Shown here: positions 43,648-52,172 of the stretch, piece by piece | How positions within the stretch are numbered: the stretch's first letter is position 1 | How the letters are laid out: each line of letters begins with the position of its first letter | Source: Mucilaginibacter aquaedulcis | GTDB taxonomy: Bacteria > Bacteroidota > Bacteroidia > Sphingobacteriales > Sphingobacteriaceae | Direction: 5' to 3' | Assembly (NCBI RefSeq): GCF_030409325.1 | Contig: NZ_JAUFPR010000004.1 | Span: 791,548-855,547 of the forward strand | DNA length: 64,000 bases | Translations under genes and position numbers: made by a program | Notes under the pieces: generated by a model | Told to the model about the DNA's origin: nothing | Databases searched by the model: none | What the model saw: only the letters and a program-made list of their open reading frames with translations

Positions 43648-45330
43648 TTAATATTTTTCCTGAACCAAAGCTTCGCTGATAGTTTTGCCTATGTTGCCGT
43701 TAGGCGTTTGTATATGCAAAAGCGATGCTACGGTTGGTGCAATATCAGTCATATGTGTTTGGCGGGTAAGGCTGCCGTGTTTAATGCCCCAACCCATAAA
43801 TACCAACGGGATATGCGTATCATAAGGGTTCCAGGTACCATGGGTAGTCCCTGTAGTACCATGGCTCGAGTAAATGCCGGGTTTTAAGATGATCTGAATA
43901 ACGCCGCTATGCTCAACATTATAGCCATTGATGATACGGCTGCGCAATTCTTCAGGCAGGTTAGCTGTTTGCGCTTTTTGCATATCAACAGCAAAAGCAA
44001 TTTGAGGTTGTTTTTGCAGATACTGGATACAGTCTGATTTTATCGCACCCTCATTTAGGCCTTCTTTTTTTATGGCTGTATTATCAAAGTTAACCTGGTA
44101 ATTATCCATGCTGATCACCAGATTTTTTACTTTGTATTTATCTTCCAATAGTTTATTCATATCGGTTCTGGTAGCTGCATCGTTCCAGGTACCGGCAGGT
44201 ATGTTATGATCTGCCAGGAAAGTAGCGTTATGCGCAGCACCATGATCGGCAGTAATGAAAACTGAATAATTACCTTTACCTACAGTTGCATCAAGGTAGC
44301 TGAAAAACGAAGCCAGGTCTTTATCAAGCCTTAAATAAGTATCCTCTGCCTCAACAGAATTTGGTCCATATTGATGACCCACATAATCTGTTGATGAAAG
44401 GCTTACCGCTAAAAAGTCGGTAACGGTGTTTTTGCCTAATTGCTCACCCTCAACAGCTGCACGGGCCAAATCAAGCGTCATGGTGTTGCCAAAAGGTGTT
44501 GAGCGAATCATGCCCATTTTGCCATTGTATAGCTCGGAAGTTTTAACCGGCAGGGTTGGTGCCGTAGCACCCGCAAATTTACCTTCATATCTGGCGCTGT
44601 TATCAGGCGCGCTTTGCAAGTAGGTGCTTACAGGGTATAGCGGGTTCCAATCTTGTTTCAGGAATTTTTCAGGCTCTTTTTGATCATTAAACTTTTTAAC
44701 CCAGGCAGGCAGATCGGTCATGTAATAAGTGCTGCTGATCCAGCTGCCGGTAGCATCATCAAACCAATAGGCTGCATTGGCGGTGTGGCCGGCCGGTAAA
44801 ATGCCGCCTCTGTCTTTCAAAGCGATACCAATCACTTTTGAGCGGAAGTTGGTAGCCAGTCTTAACTCATCGGTAACGGTAGTAACCAGCAAATTGCGTG
44901 GCGACATTTGGCCAGCCTTTGAGGTGCTGCCAACAGCCCTAACGGTGCTGTCGTCAGTACAATACATTGATTTGCCTGTGGCCTGTATTATAAAATCATT
45001 ACCGGCAATGCCGTGTATAGCAGGTACCGAGCCGGTATAAACGCAGCTATGCCCCGCGGCGGTTACGGTAGGTATATAATCAATGTTGGTGTTTTCGCAA
45101 GTGAAACCTTCATTCAATAAACGTTTGAACCCGCCAGACTGGTAACGGTCATAATACCTGTATAAATAATCCCAGCGCATTTGGTCAACCACTAAGCCAA
45201 CCACCAGTTTAGGGCGGGGCAGCGCGGCCGAAGCAGGGTTAGTTTGATTTGATAAAGCTTTCTTTTTTTGTGCCGATGCCGAAAAAGTAGCAGCGGATAA
45301 GGAAATAAGCAACAGATATTTAAACTTCAT
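43648..45330 (-). CDS. Secreted PafA-type alkaline phosphatase (NPP/AP superfamily)
   Basis: A 560-residue periplasmic phosphatase. ATG 45330 opens a signal peptide ending FSASAQ; a longer frame reaches 45363. The active-site threonine lies in IPTVTAAGHS, as in PafA enzymes where Thr replaces Ser. Zinc ligands are suggested by VDQMRWDY, ADHGAAHN and LADHN, and the closing SSHGTTG. PafA removes phosphate from many monoesters. In this thiamine locus it could strip phosphate from thiamine phosphate or TPP before uptake (inference). Confidence 0.85.
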   Translation of the reverse strand: MKFKYLLLISLSAATFSASAQKKKALSNQTNPASAALPRPKLVVGLVVDQMRWDYLYRYYDRYQSGGFKRLLNEGFTCENTNIDYIPTVTAAGHSCVYTGSVPAIHGIAGNDFIIQATGKSMYCTDDSTVRAVGSTSKAGQMSPRNLLVTTVTDELRLATNFRSKVIGIALKDRGGILPAGHTANAAYWFDDATGSWISSTYYMTDLPAWVKKFNDQKEPEKFLKQDWNPLYPVSTYLQSAPDNSARYEGKFAGATAPTLPVKTSELYNGKMGMIRSTPFGNTMTLDLARAAVEGEQLGKNTVTDFLAVSLSSTDYVGHQYGPNSVEAEDTYLRLDKDLASFFSYLDATVGKGNYSVFITADHGAAHNATFLADHNIPAGTWNDAATRTDMNKLLEDKYKVKNLVISMDNYQVNFDNTAIKKEGLNEGAIKSDCIQYLQKQPQIAFAVDMQKAQTANLPEELRSRIINGYNVEHSGVIQIILKPGIYSSHGTTGTTHGTWNPYDTHIPLVFMGWGIKHGSLTRQTHMTDIAPTVASLLHIQTPNGNIGKTISEALVQEKY

Positions 45331-45425
45331 AGTTAATGATTTGAAAAGGCCAAATATCAGCAATGAAATTAAATTGCTATATAAAGTTTATGTTAACAAT
45401 AGCTTATTGTTACAACAAATGCCGC

Positions 45426-46508
45426 TTAATTAAAAGTAAGCAATGAATGTTGGCTGGCAGTATGCAGATCGCGCCATACCTGGTTTATCTCCGCATCGGG
45501 GTTGGCAGCCTGCAAACCACAGTATGGATAGAGTTTATTTACACATTCGCGGGCTGTTTTGGCAAGGTTGCGGCTGGTGTTGCTCACCTCATCAAACGAG
45601 ATTATGTTGTCTGCCGAACCGCCTTGCCATGAGGCATCAACAGCCTTGTAAAACTCGTTGCGTGCGGCATTGAGTTTATCTGTTAAGTCAGCTAAGCTTC
45701 CGATCATGATAGCCTTTTGAGTTTCACTCAATTTATCTCCCTTTGTTTTATCGGCAAATATCGGGACACACAGATCGGTAAAATGTACCGCGAGGCCCGA
45801 TATATTGGCCGCCAGGGTAGCCTCGGCCAGTTGTAAAAATGGATATTTGTATAAAGGCGCATCTATTACTGCATGATCGGGATCGATTTTAAAGCAGCGC
45901 TCGTTTGCTACAAACAGGTTACGCACCTCGTAGGCATCGCTGCCTGTACCCATCATGCCAATGAATTTCCATGCAGATAAAAGGGTTACATCTTTACGGT
46001 TGAAAATAAAGGGTAATATTAGCGGATTGCCCTCGTCATCCAAAACGGTTTCGTTTCCATTCTTGATGACGCAGTTAGCCGTTAAGTGCGTAGCATGATG
46101 CACGCCGCTGGCATATTTCCAACGGCCGTTGATAATGTAGCCGCCATCAGTAATGGTTGCCGTTCCGGTTGATGCCCCGCTGCCAGCCAGGCACAAATGA
46201 GGATCATTGAATATTTCGGTTGCTATTTTCGGCGAAAAAAATCCTCCAAACCAGCCTGCACCACTGCAAAGTGTTACCACCCAGCCCAAACTGCCGTTGG
46301 CCCAGGCCAGGCTTTCTTCAAGCCGCACCATATCGGGCAAGGCAAGCTGCAGGCCCGAATAAACGTCAGGCACCAGGAACTTGAACCAGCCTTGTTCATA
46401 TATCAGTTGCATCTGGTCGGGCTGAAGCATGCCTGCCCGCTCGGCCAGCGGAGCAGCTTCCCGTATTGTTTTAACCCATTCGGGTTTGAGGTGGTTTGAG
46501 GGATGCAT
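45426..46508 (-). CDS. Acyl-CoA-dehydrogenase-fold flavin monooxygenase-like protein
   Basis: A 360-residue cytoplasmic flavoprotein of the ACAD fold. The N-terminal helical domain includes LVPDVYSGLQLALPDM, the middle beta domain ITDGGYIINGRWKYASG, and the end VWRDLHTASQHSLLTF. That last motif, Arg-Asp-x-x-Thr-Ala-x-Gln-His, is more typical of class D flavin monooxygenases (HsaA, DszC, HpaB-like) than of fatty-acid dehydrogenases, because the catalytic Glu of the latter is not evident. It sits between pnuT and the phosphatase, so it may act on thiamine or a degradation product; this is an inference. Confidence 0.7.
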   Translation of the reverse strand: MHPSNHLKPEWVKTIREAAPLAERAGMLQPDQMQLIYEQGWFKFLVPDVYSGLQLALPDMVRLEESLAWANGSLGWVVTLCSGAGWFGGFFSPKIATEIFNDPHLCLAGSGASTGTATITDGGYIINGRWKYASGVHHATHLTANCVIKNGNETVLDDEGNPLILPFIFNRKDVTLLSAWKFIGMMGTGSDAYEVRNLFVANERCFKIDPDHAVIDAPLYKYPFLQLAEATLAANISGLAVHFTDLCVPIFADKTKGDKLSETQKAIMIGSLADLTDKLNAARNEFYKAVDASWQGGSADNIISFDEVSNTSRNLAKTARECVNKLYPYCGLQAANPDAEINQVWRDLHTASQHSLLTFN

Positions 46509-46593
46509 TTACGTTATAGGTAATACGTTGTAAGTTTTACGTTTATTAATAAAAGTAAGTAAGGTAACGTAACACGTACTACGTATAACGTAC
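46509..46593. repeat. ACGTA-rich imperfect palindromic repeat
   Basis: Inverted arms TTACGTTATAGGTAATACGT (46509-46528) and ACGTACTACGTATAACGTAC (46574-46593). The right arm includes the stop codon of pnuT. It fills the pnuT to monooxygenase spacer. Confidence 0.55.
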
Positions 46594-47205
46594 AACCTTC
46601 ACTACTTTTTTTCTCCATTCAAAATAACCAAAAACGGCTACTATAAATAAAAATATGGTAAGCAGGGCGAACATAGGCAGGTGTTTGTAAAACAATATAG
46701 GTATGGCAAACAGGTTTGATATGTTTAAAAACACCCAGTTTTCTATTTTACGGCGGGCCAAAAGCCACATCCCCGCCCAGGCTGTTGATGAAATGAGGGC
46801 ATCCCAAACCGGCACGTTTGACGGCGTAAAATACTTAGCCGGGAGATTTTTAAGCAGCACATAAAAAAATACCCAACCTGCAACGCATATGGTAATGCTG
46901 ATGATCCATTCGTTTTTGGTTTGCCAGCTAATTTTTACCGGGGGCTCATTTTTCTTTTTTATCCAATATATCCAGCCATAAATACTCATCACCACATAAT
47001 AGCCGTTTAAGATTGATTCGGCATATAAGCCAACATCCAACAGCAAATAAATAGCTATCGATGTGCCCAAAATCCCGGTAGGGTAAAGCCATATATTGTT
47101 TACCCGGGCCAGTAATACCTCGGCAACACCTAAAATAAGAGCCAGCCACTGTACCCAGGTGGTTTCCTTTATTTGTTCAATGAAAAGTGATACAAGATTG
47201 TGCAT
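46579..47205 (-). CDS. pnuT: PnuC-family transporter, probably PnuT thiamine transporter
   Basis: A 208-residue inner-membrane protein with about seven helices. PnuC-family features are WLALILGVAEVLLARVNNIWLYPTGILGT, split in the middle, and the later GYYVVMSIYGWIYW. The position behind a TPP riboswitch and thiamine TonB receptor indicates the thiamine-specific branch PnuT rather than the nicotinamide riboside one. The last residues, VVRYT, and the stop are provided by an intergenic repeat, which points to a recently replaced C-terminus. Confidence 0.88.
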   Translation of the reverse strand: MHNLVSLFIEQIKETTWVQWLALILGVAEVLLARVNNIWLYPTGILGTSIAIYLLLDVGLYAESILNGYYVVMSIYGWIYWIKKKNEPPVKISWQTKNEWIISITICVAGWVFFYVLLKNLPAKYFTPSNVPVWDALISSTAWAGMWLLARRKIENWVFLNISNLFAIPILFYKHLPMFALLTIFLFIVAVFGYFEWRKKVVKVVRYT

Positions 47206-47256
47206 AGTTATTTAAAATCCCCTCTTGAGAGGTGTGTGTCTATATGCTATTTGTCG

Positions 47257-47413
47257 ACTCACCCCGACATCGCTACGCTTGTCGACCCTCTCTCCAGCTT
47301 CGCCGCAAAGAGGGTGAAGAATCTTTTCTTTTGTGCTTTATCGATTTTTTTCACCCTCTTTCCGCCGCAGGCGAAGAGAGGGTGGTCCAGCGAAGCATAG
47401 ACCGGGTGAGTCT
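47257..47413. repeat. Large palindromic intergenic repeat, about 157 bp
   Basis: Long imperfect inverted arms: GACTCACCCCG then GTCGACCCTCTCTCC and CTTCGCCGCAAAGAGGGTGA (47257-47318) against TCACCCTCTTTCCGCCGCAG then GAGGGTGGTCCAGCG and ACCGGGTGAGTC (47351-47413). The structure fills the pnuT to TonB-receptor spacer. Open frames across it are artefacts. Confidence 0.7.
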
Positions 47414-47453
47414 TTTGTATAGCATGCAATTTCAAAGTGTAAATCGCTAACGA

Positions 47454-49910
47454 TTAAAAACTCAAATTAAGCGATGCCATAAAGTTTCGTGGTGCCTGCG
47501 GGAAAAAGTAGTTGTAGTTTACCACATGGCCACCCTCAATATCCGGATATGTGGCACCATTGGCCTCATATTTTTTACTGAAGATGTTGTTAACCTGTAA
47601 CCCCAGCCCAATGTTTTTTATTGACCACGCATTAAAGTTATACCTCAGCCTTACATCGCTTACAAAATAGCCTTTCAGGTAACGGTTCACAGCATAAGGG
47701 TTATCAATATTTTCTGGTGCTATGCCGAAACCCTCGGGGTTGCGGTTCATGGTATTATCAATGTATTGCTTGCTGATGTACTTACTGATAAAAGCTATCT
47801 CGCCGCCTTTAACAGGGCTATAGCTAATTACGCTTGAACCGATGAACGATGGTGAAAAGGCAATATCCGTACTTTTAAAGCTCTCACCCACTAAAGTGCC
47901 ATCATCATAGTTGGAAAAGAATTGCTGGTAGTTTTTAATTTTATTGGCACTCCAGGTAGCTGTTAAACCCCAGTTTAGCTGACTGGTGATTTTTACTTTG
48001 CCATCAAGTTCCACACCGGCACGGTAGCTGTCCTTTACATTGGTACGGATAGGCGAGCCTACCTCATTCAGCGCCCCGGTTAATATCAGCTGGTTTTTGT
48101 ACAGCATGTAAAAGCCGTTGATACCCCCGGTAAATACCGAACTGCTAATGCGGTAGCCCGCTTCAAAATCTTTCAGGTTTTCAGACTTTGGGCGGTTTTG
48201 CGATGGCGAATCTACATAGTCGTCGCGGTTGGGTTCGTGATTACCTACCGCAAAGGATGCGTAAACATTGTTATGCTCGTTAAACTGGTAAGTGATACCG
48301 GCCTTAGGGTTAAAAAAGTTAAGCTCTGCGTTTTGCTGTGCATTGTTCAGGTTTTTGTCAATGCCATAAAACGAATAGTAAATGTGGCGGTACTGCACAT
48401 CGGCATAAAGCAGTACCTTGCTCAGGCGCCACTCGGCACGGGCATATATGTTAAAATCATTCTTTTTAGCATTATCACGATAGTATTCATAGTTTGGCGA
48501 TAAGCCAATGTTCTCCTGTGTGCTGATCACATCGCCAAAATGGGCACCTGAGTATTGGTTGTAAGCACCACCCAGGTTTAAGTTCAAATTACTTTGAGGC
48601 TGATATTTCAGGGCATAGGTAACGCCATAAAAGTCATTATCCAGCCACAGCCTGCGTACCAGGTCGGTAGCGCTGATGGTATTATTACCAACTATAACCG
48701 GGGCAATGCCGTAGCTGCTCAGCGAGTCGGCATTTCTATACTCTTCATAATATCCTTTGCCCCTGGTGTAATGCAAGGCGCCGCTAAAAGAAAGTTTATC
48801 GGATAGTTTTTGATCATACAATAACTGGTAATGATTCTGGATATAATGATCAACCTGGTTTTTGTAGAAGGAACCGTTGCTCATCAAACCAAGTTCATTA
48901 TAGGTTCTGTTATCTGCACGGGTATTATCGCCAATAACATAATCAGCAACACCATTCCAGGCCTGGTAAGTAGTTTCATAACCCGAAAATACGTTGGCTC
49001 GCAAGGTGCTGTTTTTGCCATACCATGCTCCGCTCACAAAAAACGATTTCAGGTTTGATGAAGCCCGGTCAATATATCCATTAGAGTGAATGCGCGATAA
49101 ACGCCCATCCAAACTAAAATGCCCTCCCAGTAAGCCTGTACCTGCACTCACCGTGTTTTTAATGGAGCCATAAGAGCCTGCTGATGTGTTGATGTCAGCA
49201 TAAGCTGTATCCCGGCGGGTAGTGGTTTGTATGTTGATACTGCCGCCAAAGGCTCCTGCTCCGTTTGTTGAGGTACCCACACCGCGCTGAACCTGGATAT
49301 TATCTACAGATGAAGCAATATCGGGCAGATCGACAAAGTATGAACCCTGGCTTTCCGAATCATTATAAGGGATGCCATTGATAGTAACGTTGATACGGGT
49401 AGCATCAGAGCCACGTATGCGGATGCCGGTATAACCAATGCCTGCGCCTGCATCTGAAGTGGTTACTACAGATGGAGTTTGGTTTAGGAGATAAGGCAGA
49501 TCCTGCCCGAAGTTATTTTTTTCGAGGTCTTTTTTGCTGAGGTTAGTGTAAGCCGTTGGCGAGTTTTTACTGGCGCGGGTTGAGCTTATGGTAACTTCCT
49601 CGGCGCTGAGTGTACCGTTGGTGAGGATGATATTAACAACCTGGCTGGCGCGTAAATTTATGTTTCTGGTAATGGCCTGGTAGCCAATATAGCTGGCTTT
49701 TAAGGTATAATTGCCCGGTTTCAGATCGGCAAAGACATATTTACCGGTAACATCGGCAATGGCATTTGATGCATTGGGTGTAATAGAAACGGTAGTGCCG
49801 GGCAGTGTTTCGCCGGCAGCATTAGTAACTTTTCCGGTGATAGAAAGCTGGGCCGATGCCATGGCAGGTAGCAGCAGCAGGGCGGCGATGGCCGCGAATA
49901 AAGATTTCAA
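47454..49910 (-). CDS. TonB-dependent outer-membrane receptor for thiamine
   Basis: An 818-residue outer-membrane receptor. Its parts are a signal peptide (ending AMASAQ), a carboxypeptidase-regulatory-like domain (about 22-100), a plug with GYTGIRIRGSDATRINVTINGIPYND split over two motifs and GAGAFGGSINIQT, and a beta barrel ending RNFMASLNLSF. The substrate is predicted as thiamine, since a TPP riboswitch lies in its leader. It is known that Bacteroidota use TonB receptors followed by PnuT for thiamine uptake. Confidence 0.93.
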   Translation of the reverse strand: MKSLFAAIAALLLLPAMASAQLSITGKVTNAAGETLPGTTVSITPNASNAIADVTGKYVFADLKPGNYTLKASYIGYQAITRNINLRASQVVNIILTNGTLSAEEVTISSTRASKNSPTAYTNLSKKDLEKNNFGQDLPYLLNQTPSVVTTSDAGAGIGYTGIRIRGSDATRINVTINGIPYNDSESQGSYFVDLPDIASSVDNIQVQRGVGTSTNGAGAFGGSINIQTTTRRDTAYADINTSAGSYGSIKNTVSAGTGLLGGHFSLDGRLSRIHSNGYIDRASSNLKSFFVSGAWYGKNSTLRANVFSGYETTYQAWNGVADYVIGDNTRADNRTYNELGLMSNGSFYKNQVDHYIQNHYQLLYDQKLSDKLSFSGALHYTRGKGYYEEYRNADSLSSYGIAPVIVGNNTISATDLVRRLWLDNDFYGVTYALKYQPQSNLNLNLGGAYNQYSGAHFGDVISTQENIGLSPNYEYYRDNAKKNDFNIYARAEWRLSKVLLYADVQYRHIYYSFYGIDKNLNNAQQNAELNFFNPKAGITYQFNEHNNVYASFAVGNHEPNRDDYVDSPSQNRPKSENLKDFEAGYRISSSVFTGGINGFYMLYKNQLILTGALNEVGSPIRTNVKDSYRAGVELDGKVKITSQLNWGLTATWSANKIKNYQQFFSNYDDGTLVGESFKSTDIAFSPSFIGSSVISYSPVKGGEIAFISKYISKQYIDNTMNRNPEGFGIAPENIDNPYAVNRYLKGYFVSDVRLRYNFNAWSIKNIGLGLQVNNIFSKKYEANGATYPDIEGGHVVNYNYFFPQAPRNFMASLNLSF

Positions 49911-49943
49911 AATAGTGAGTAAAATAAATTAGTTAAACCATCT

Positions 49944-49955
49944 GCCCGTCAGGGC
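49944..49955 (-). promoter_or_regulatory. Small GC hairpin downstream of TPP aptamer
   Basis: On the minus strand GCCCTGACGGGC forms a 4-bp stem with TGAC loop, about 35 bases before the receptor start. It may belong to the expression platform. No T-run follows, so translational control is more likely than termination. Confidence 0.35.
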
Positions 49956-49982
49956 TCACGCGCAGTACACTTAACCTGGTTA

Positions 49983-50185
49983 CCTCTTCCCTACGCCGGC
50001 ATTACCCGGATCAGGTGCAGGTTTCAAAAGTTTTGGGTTCTGGGTCTTAAGTTTAAAGTTGACGGACAACTTTAGAATTTTGACGTTAGAATTTTGACTT
50101 TCAAAACCATGGGTTTGATCTCAGCCTGTCTTTCAGTTTGGTAAAACAAATTGTTTTGAACCCAAAGCAAGGCACCCCTTGAGAA
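49983..50185 (-). ncRNA. TPP riboswitch (THI element), expanded form
   Basis: On the minus strand three conserved boxes occur in order: GGGGTGCC (50178-50171), GCTGAGAT (50125-50118) and CCTGATCCGGGTAATGCCGG followed by CGTAGGGAA (50015-49987). These are the TPP-aptamer P2/P3, CUGAGA and P4/P5 elements. The flanking CTC/GAG bases can close P1. The total is about 200 nt against the usual 100, because 103 bases separate the CUGAGA and CUGAUCC boxes where about a dozen are normal. The extra part holds a hairpin at 50055-50073 and a tandem 14-mer at 50072-50099. It heads the TonB receptor gene. Confidence 0.88.
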
Positions 50186-50193
50186 TTATGCCA

Positions 50194-50201
50194 CAAAGAT
50201 A
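50194..50201 (-). promoter_or_regulatory. Promoter -7 box for riboswitch transcript (TATCTTTG)
   Basis: TATCTTTG on the minus strand is an exact TAnnTTTG box, placed about 10-16 bases upstream of the first aptamer bases, as expected for a riboswitch at the transcript's 5' end. The -33 element would fall inside the palindromic repeat at 50209-50306 and is unclear. Confidence 0.6.
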
Positions 50202-50208
50202 GTTTTTT

Positions 50209-50306
50209 AGTCCGAAAGTGGAAAAAGTCCGAAAGTCAGTAAGAAAGAAGTCCGATAGCAGATAAACTTCCGGACTTTCGATCTTCTGGTCTTTCGGACT
50301 TCCAAC
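50209..50306. repeat. Palindromic repeat of the GTCCGAAAG family, copy 2
   Basis: AGTCCGAAAG (50209-50218) and CTTTCGGACT (50291-50300) are inverted; internal copies AAGTCCGAAAG, AAGTCCGATAG and CTTCCGGACTTTCG follow the same pattern. It lies between the divergent promoters of the riboswitch transcript and aspS. Confidence 0.65.
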
Positions 50307-50314
50307 TAAAAACT

Positions 50315-50322
50315 TACTTTTG
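50315..50322 (+). promoter_or_regulatory. Candidate aspS promoter -7 box (TACTTTTG)
   Basis: TACTTTTG matches TAnnTTTG and lies 23 bases before the aspS ATG at 50346. Confidence 0.45.
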
Positions 50323-50345
50323 CAAACTTTTACAAAACTATTGCT

Positions 50346-52091
50346 ATGATTAGAACTCACACTTGCGGCGAATTAAATATCAGCAACTTAGGCCAGTCGG
50401 TTACTTTGTGCGGATGGGTGCAAAAATCGCGCGATTTGGGCGGTACCACATTTATTGATGTACGCGACCGTTATGGTTTAACCCAATTGGTATTTAACAC
50501 CGATACTGATGCTGCTTTGCGCGATACAAGCCGCGAGCTGGGACGTGAATTTGTAATTAAAGTTAGCGGTACCGTGCTTGAACGTACCAACAAAAATTTG
50601 AAAATACCAACGGGCGAAATTGAAATTGCCGTTGATGGTATCGAAATATTAAACGCTGCCAAACTGCCTCCGTTTTTGATTGAGGACGAAACCGATGGCG
50701 GTGAAGAGTTAAGAGCCAAATACCGTTACCTGGATCTGCGCCGTGCGCCAATACGCAACAACCTGGTTTTGCGCCACAAAATGGCACAGGAGATCCGTAA
50801 ATATTTAGATGGGCTTGATTTCATCGAGGTAGAAACCCCGGTGCTGATCAAATCGACACCGGAAGGCGCGCGCGACTTTGTGGTGCCAAGCCGCATGAAC
50901 CCGGGCGAATTTTACGCCCTGCCGCAATCGCCCCAAACCTTTAAGCAATTGCTGATGGTAAGCGGTTTTGATCGTTATTTCCAGATCGTGAAATGTTTTA
51001 GGGATGAGGATTTGCGTGCCGACCGCCAGCCGGAGTTTACACAGATAGATTGTGAGCTTTCTTTTATTACCCAGGAAGACATTTTAAATATTTTTGAGGG
51101 ACTAACCCGTCATCTGTTCACCACGGTGAAAGGGATTGACCTGGGTACCTTCCCGCGTATGCAATATGCCGATGCCATGCGTTTGTATGGGTCTGATAAA
51201 CCGGATGTGCGTTTCGGGATGGAGTTTGTTGAGCTGAATGATATTGTAAAAGGCAAAGGCTTTGGCATTTTTGATAACGCCGAACTGGTAGTAGGTATCA
51301 ACGCTAAAGGCTGCGCCAGCTACACCCGTAAACAAATTGATGAACTTACAGAGTGGTTAAAACGACCTCAAATTGGCGTTACCGGTATGATCTATTGCCG
51401 TTATAACGAGGATGGTACATTAAAATCATCAGTAGATAAGTTTTACAACGAAGACGAGCTAACTAACTGGGCAGCTGCTTTCAATGCCGAAATTGGCGAT
51501 TTGATGCTGGTACTTGCCGGCCCTGCCGATAAGGTACGCAAGCAACTGAACGAACTGCGTTTAGAGATGGGCAGCCGCTTAGGCCTGCGCGATAAAAACA
51601 AATTCGCGCCGCTTTGGGTTCTTGATTTCCCGCTGCTGGAGTGGGATGAAGAAAGCAGTCGTTACCATGCTATGCACCATCCGTTCACCTCACCAAAGCC
51701 TGAGGATATCGATCTGTTAGATACCGATCCGGGAGCTGTACGTGCCAATGCTTATGACCTGGTGATCAATGGTACTGAAGTTGGCGGTGGTTCTATCCGT
51801 ATTCACGACAGGGCCATGCAATCGTTAATGTTTAAACACCTTGGGTTTTCGCCGGAAGAAGCACAAAAGCAATTTGGCTTTTTGATGGATGCCTTTGAAT
51901 ATGGCGCACCTCCGCATGGTGGCTTAGCTCTTGGGTTTGATCGTTTGGTATCTATATTTGCCGGACTGGATTCTATCCGTGATGTGATCGCCTTCCCTAA
52001 AAATAACTCGGGCCGCGACGTGATGATCGATTCGCCATCAACCATTGCCGATGCACAGATGACCGAATTAAAGATCAGAACAACAGTTTAA
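50346..52091 (+). CDS. aspS: Aspartyl-tRNA synthetase
   Basis: A 581-residue class II synthetase that loads tRNA-Asp. It has an N-terminal OB-fold anticodon domain (VTLCGWVQKSRDLGGTTFIDVRDR), motif 2 around FRDEDLRADRQPEFTQID, a GAD insertion domain typical of bacterial AspRS (about 280-410), and motif 3 GGLALGFDRLVSIF. The length is normal for the bacterial type. It is divergent from the thiamine locus and followed by a terminator-like hairpin and two FKBP genes. Confidence 0.97.
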   Translation: MIRTHTCGELNISNLGQSVTLCGWVQKSRDLGGTTFIDVRDRYGLTQLVFNTDTDAALRDTSRELGREFVIKVSGTVLERTNKNLKIPTGEIEIAVDGIEILNAAKLPPFLIEDETDGGEELRAKYRYLDLRRAPIRNNLVLRHKMAQEIRKYLDGLDFIEVETPVLIKSTPEGARDFVVPSRMNPGEFYALPQSPQTFKQLLMVSGFDRYFQIVKCFRDEDLRADRQPEFTQIDCELSFITQEDILNIFEGLTRHLFTTVKGIDLGTFPRMQYADAMRLYGSDKPDVRFGMEFVELNDIVKGKGFGIFDNAELVVGINAKGCASYTRKQIDELTEWLKRPQIGVTGMIYCRYNEDGTLKSSVDKFYNEDELTNWAAAFNAEIGDLMLVLAGPADKVRKQLNELRLEMGSRLGLRDKNKFAPLWVLDFPLLEWDEESSRYHAMHHPFTSPKPEDIDLLDTDPGAVRANAYDLVINGTEVGGGSIRIHDRAMQSLMFKHLGFSPEEAQKQFGFLMDAFEYGAPPHGGLALGFDRLVSIFAGLDSIRDVIAFPKNNSGRDVMIDSPSTIADAQMTELKIRTTV

Positions 52092-52107
52092 TTTAATCAG
52101 TGAATAA

Positions 52108-52156
52108 TAAAGCCCTTTTCAGATATCCGGTTTAAGCAGATATTTGGAAGGGGCTT
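52108..52156 (+). terminator. Probable aspS terminator
   Basis: AAAGCCC (52108-52114) pairs with GGGCTTT (52150-52156), extended by imperfect pairing of TTTTCAGATATC with GATATTTGGAA, and TTTTAATTT follows. Confidence 0.6.
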
Positions 52157-52172
52157 TTAATTTAATTACCAA

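Noticed and set aside
47200..47450. Two small plus-strand open frames
   Set aside because: They lie within the large palindromic repeat and have no protein-like features.
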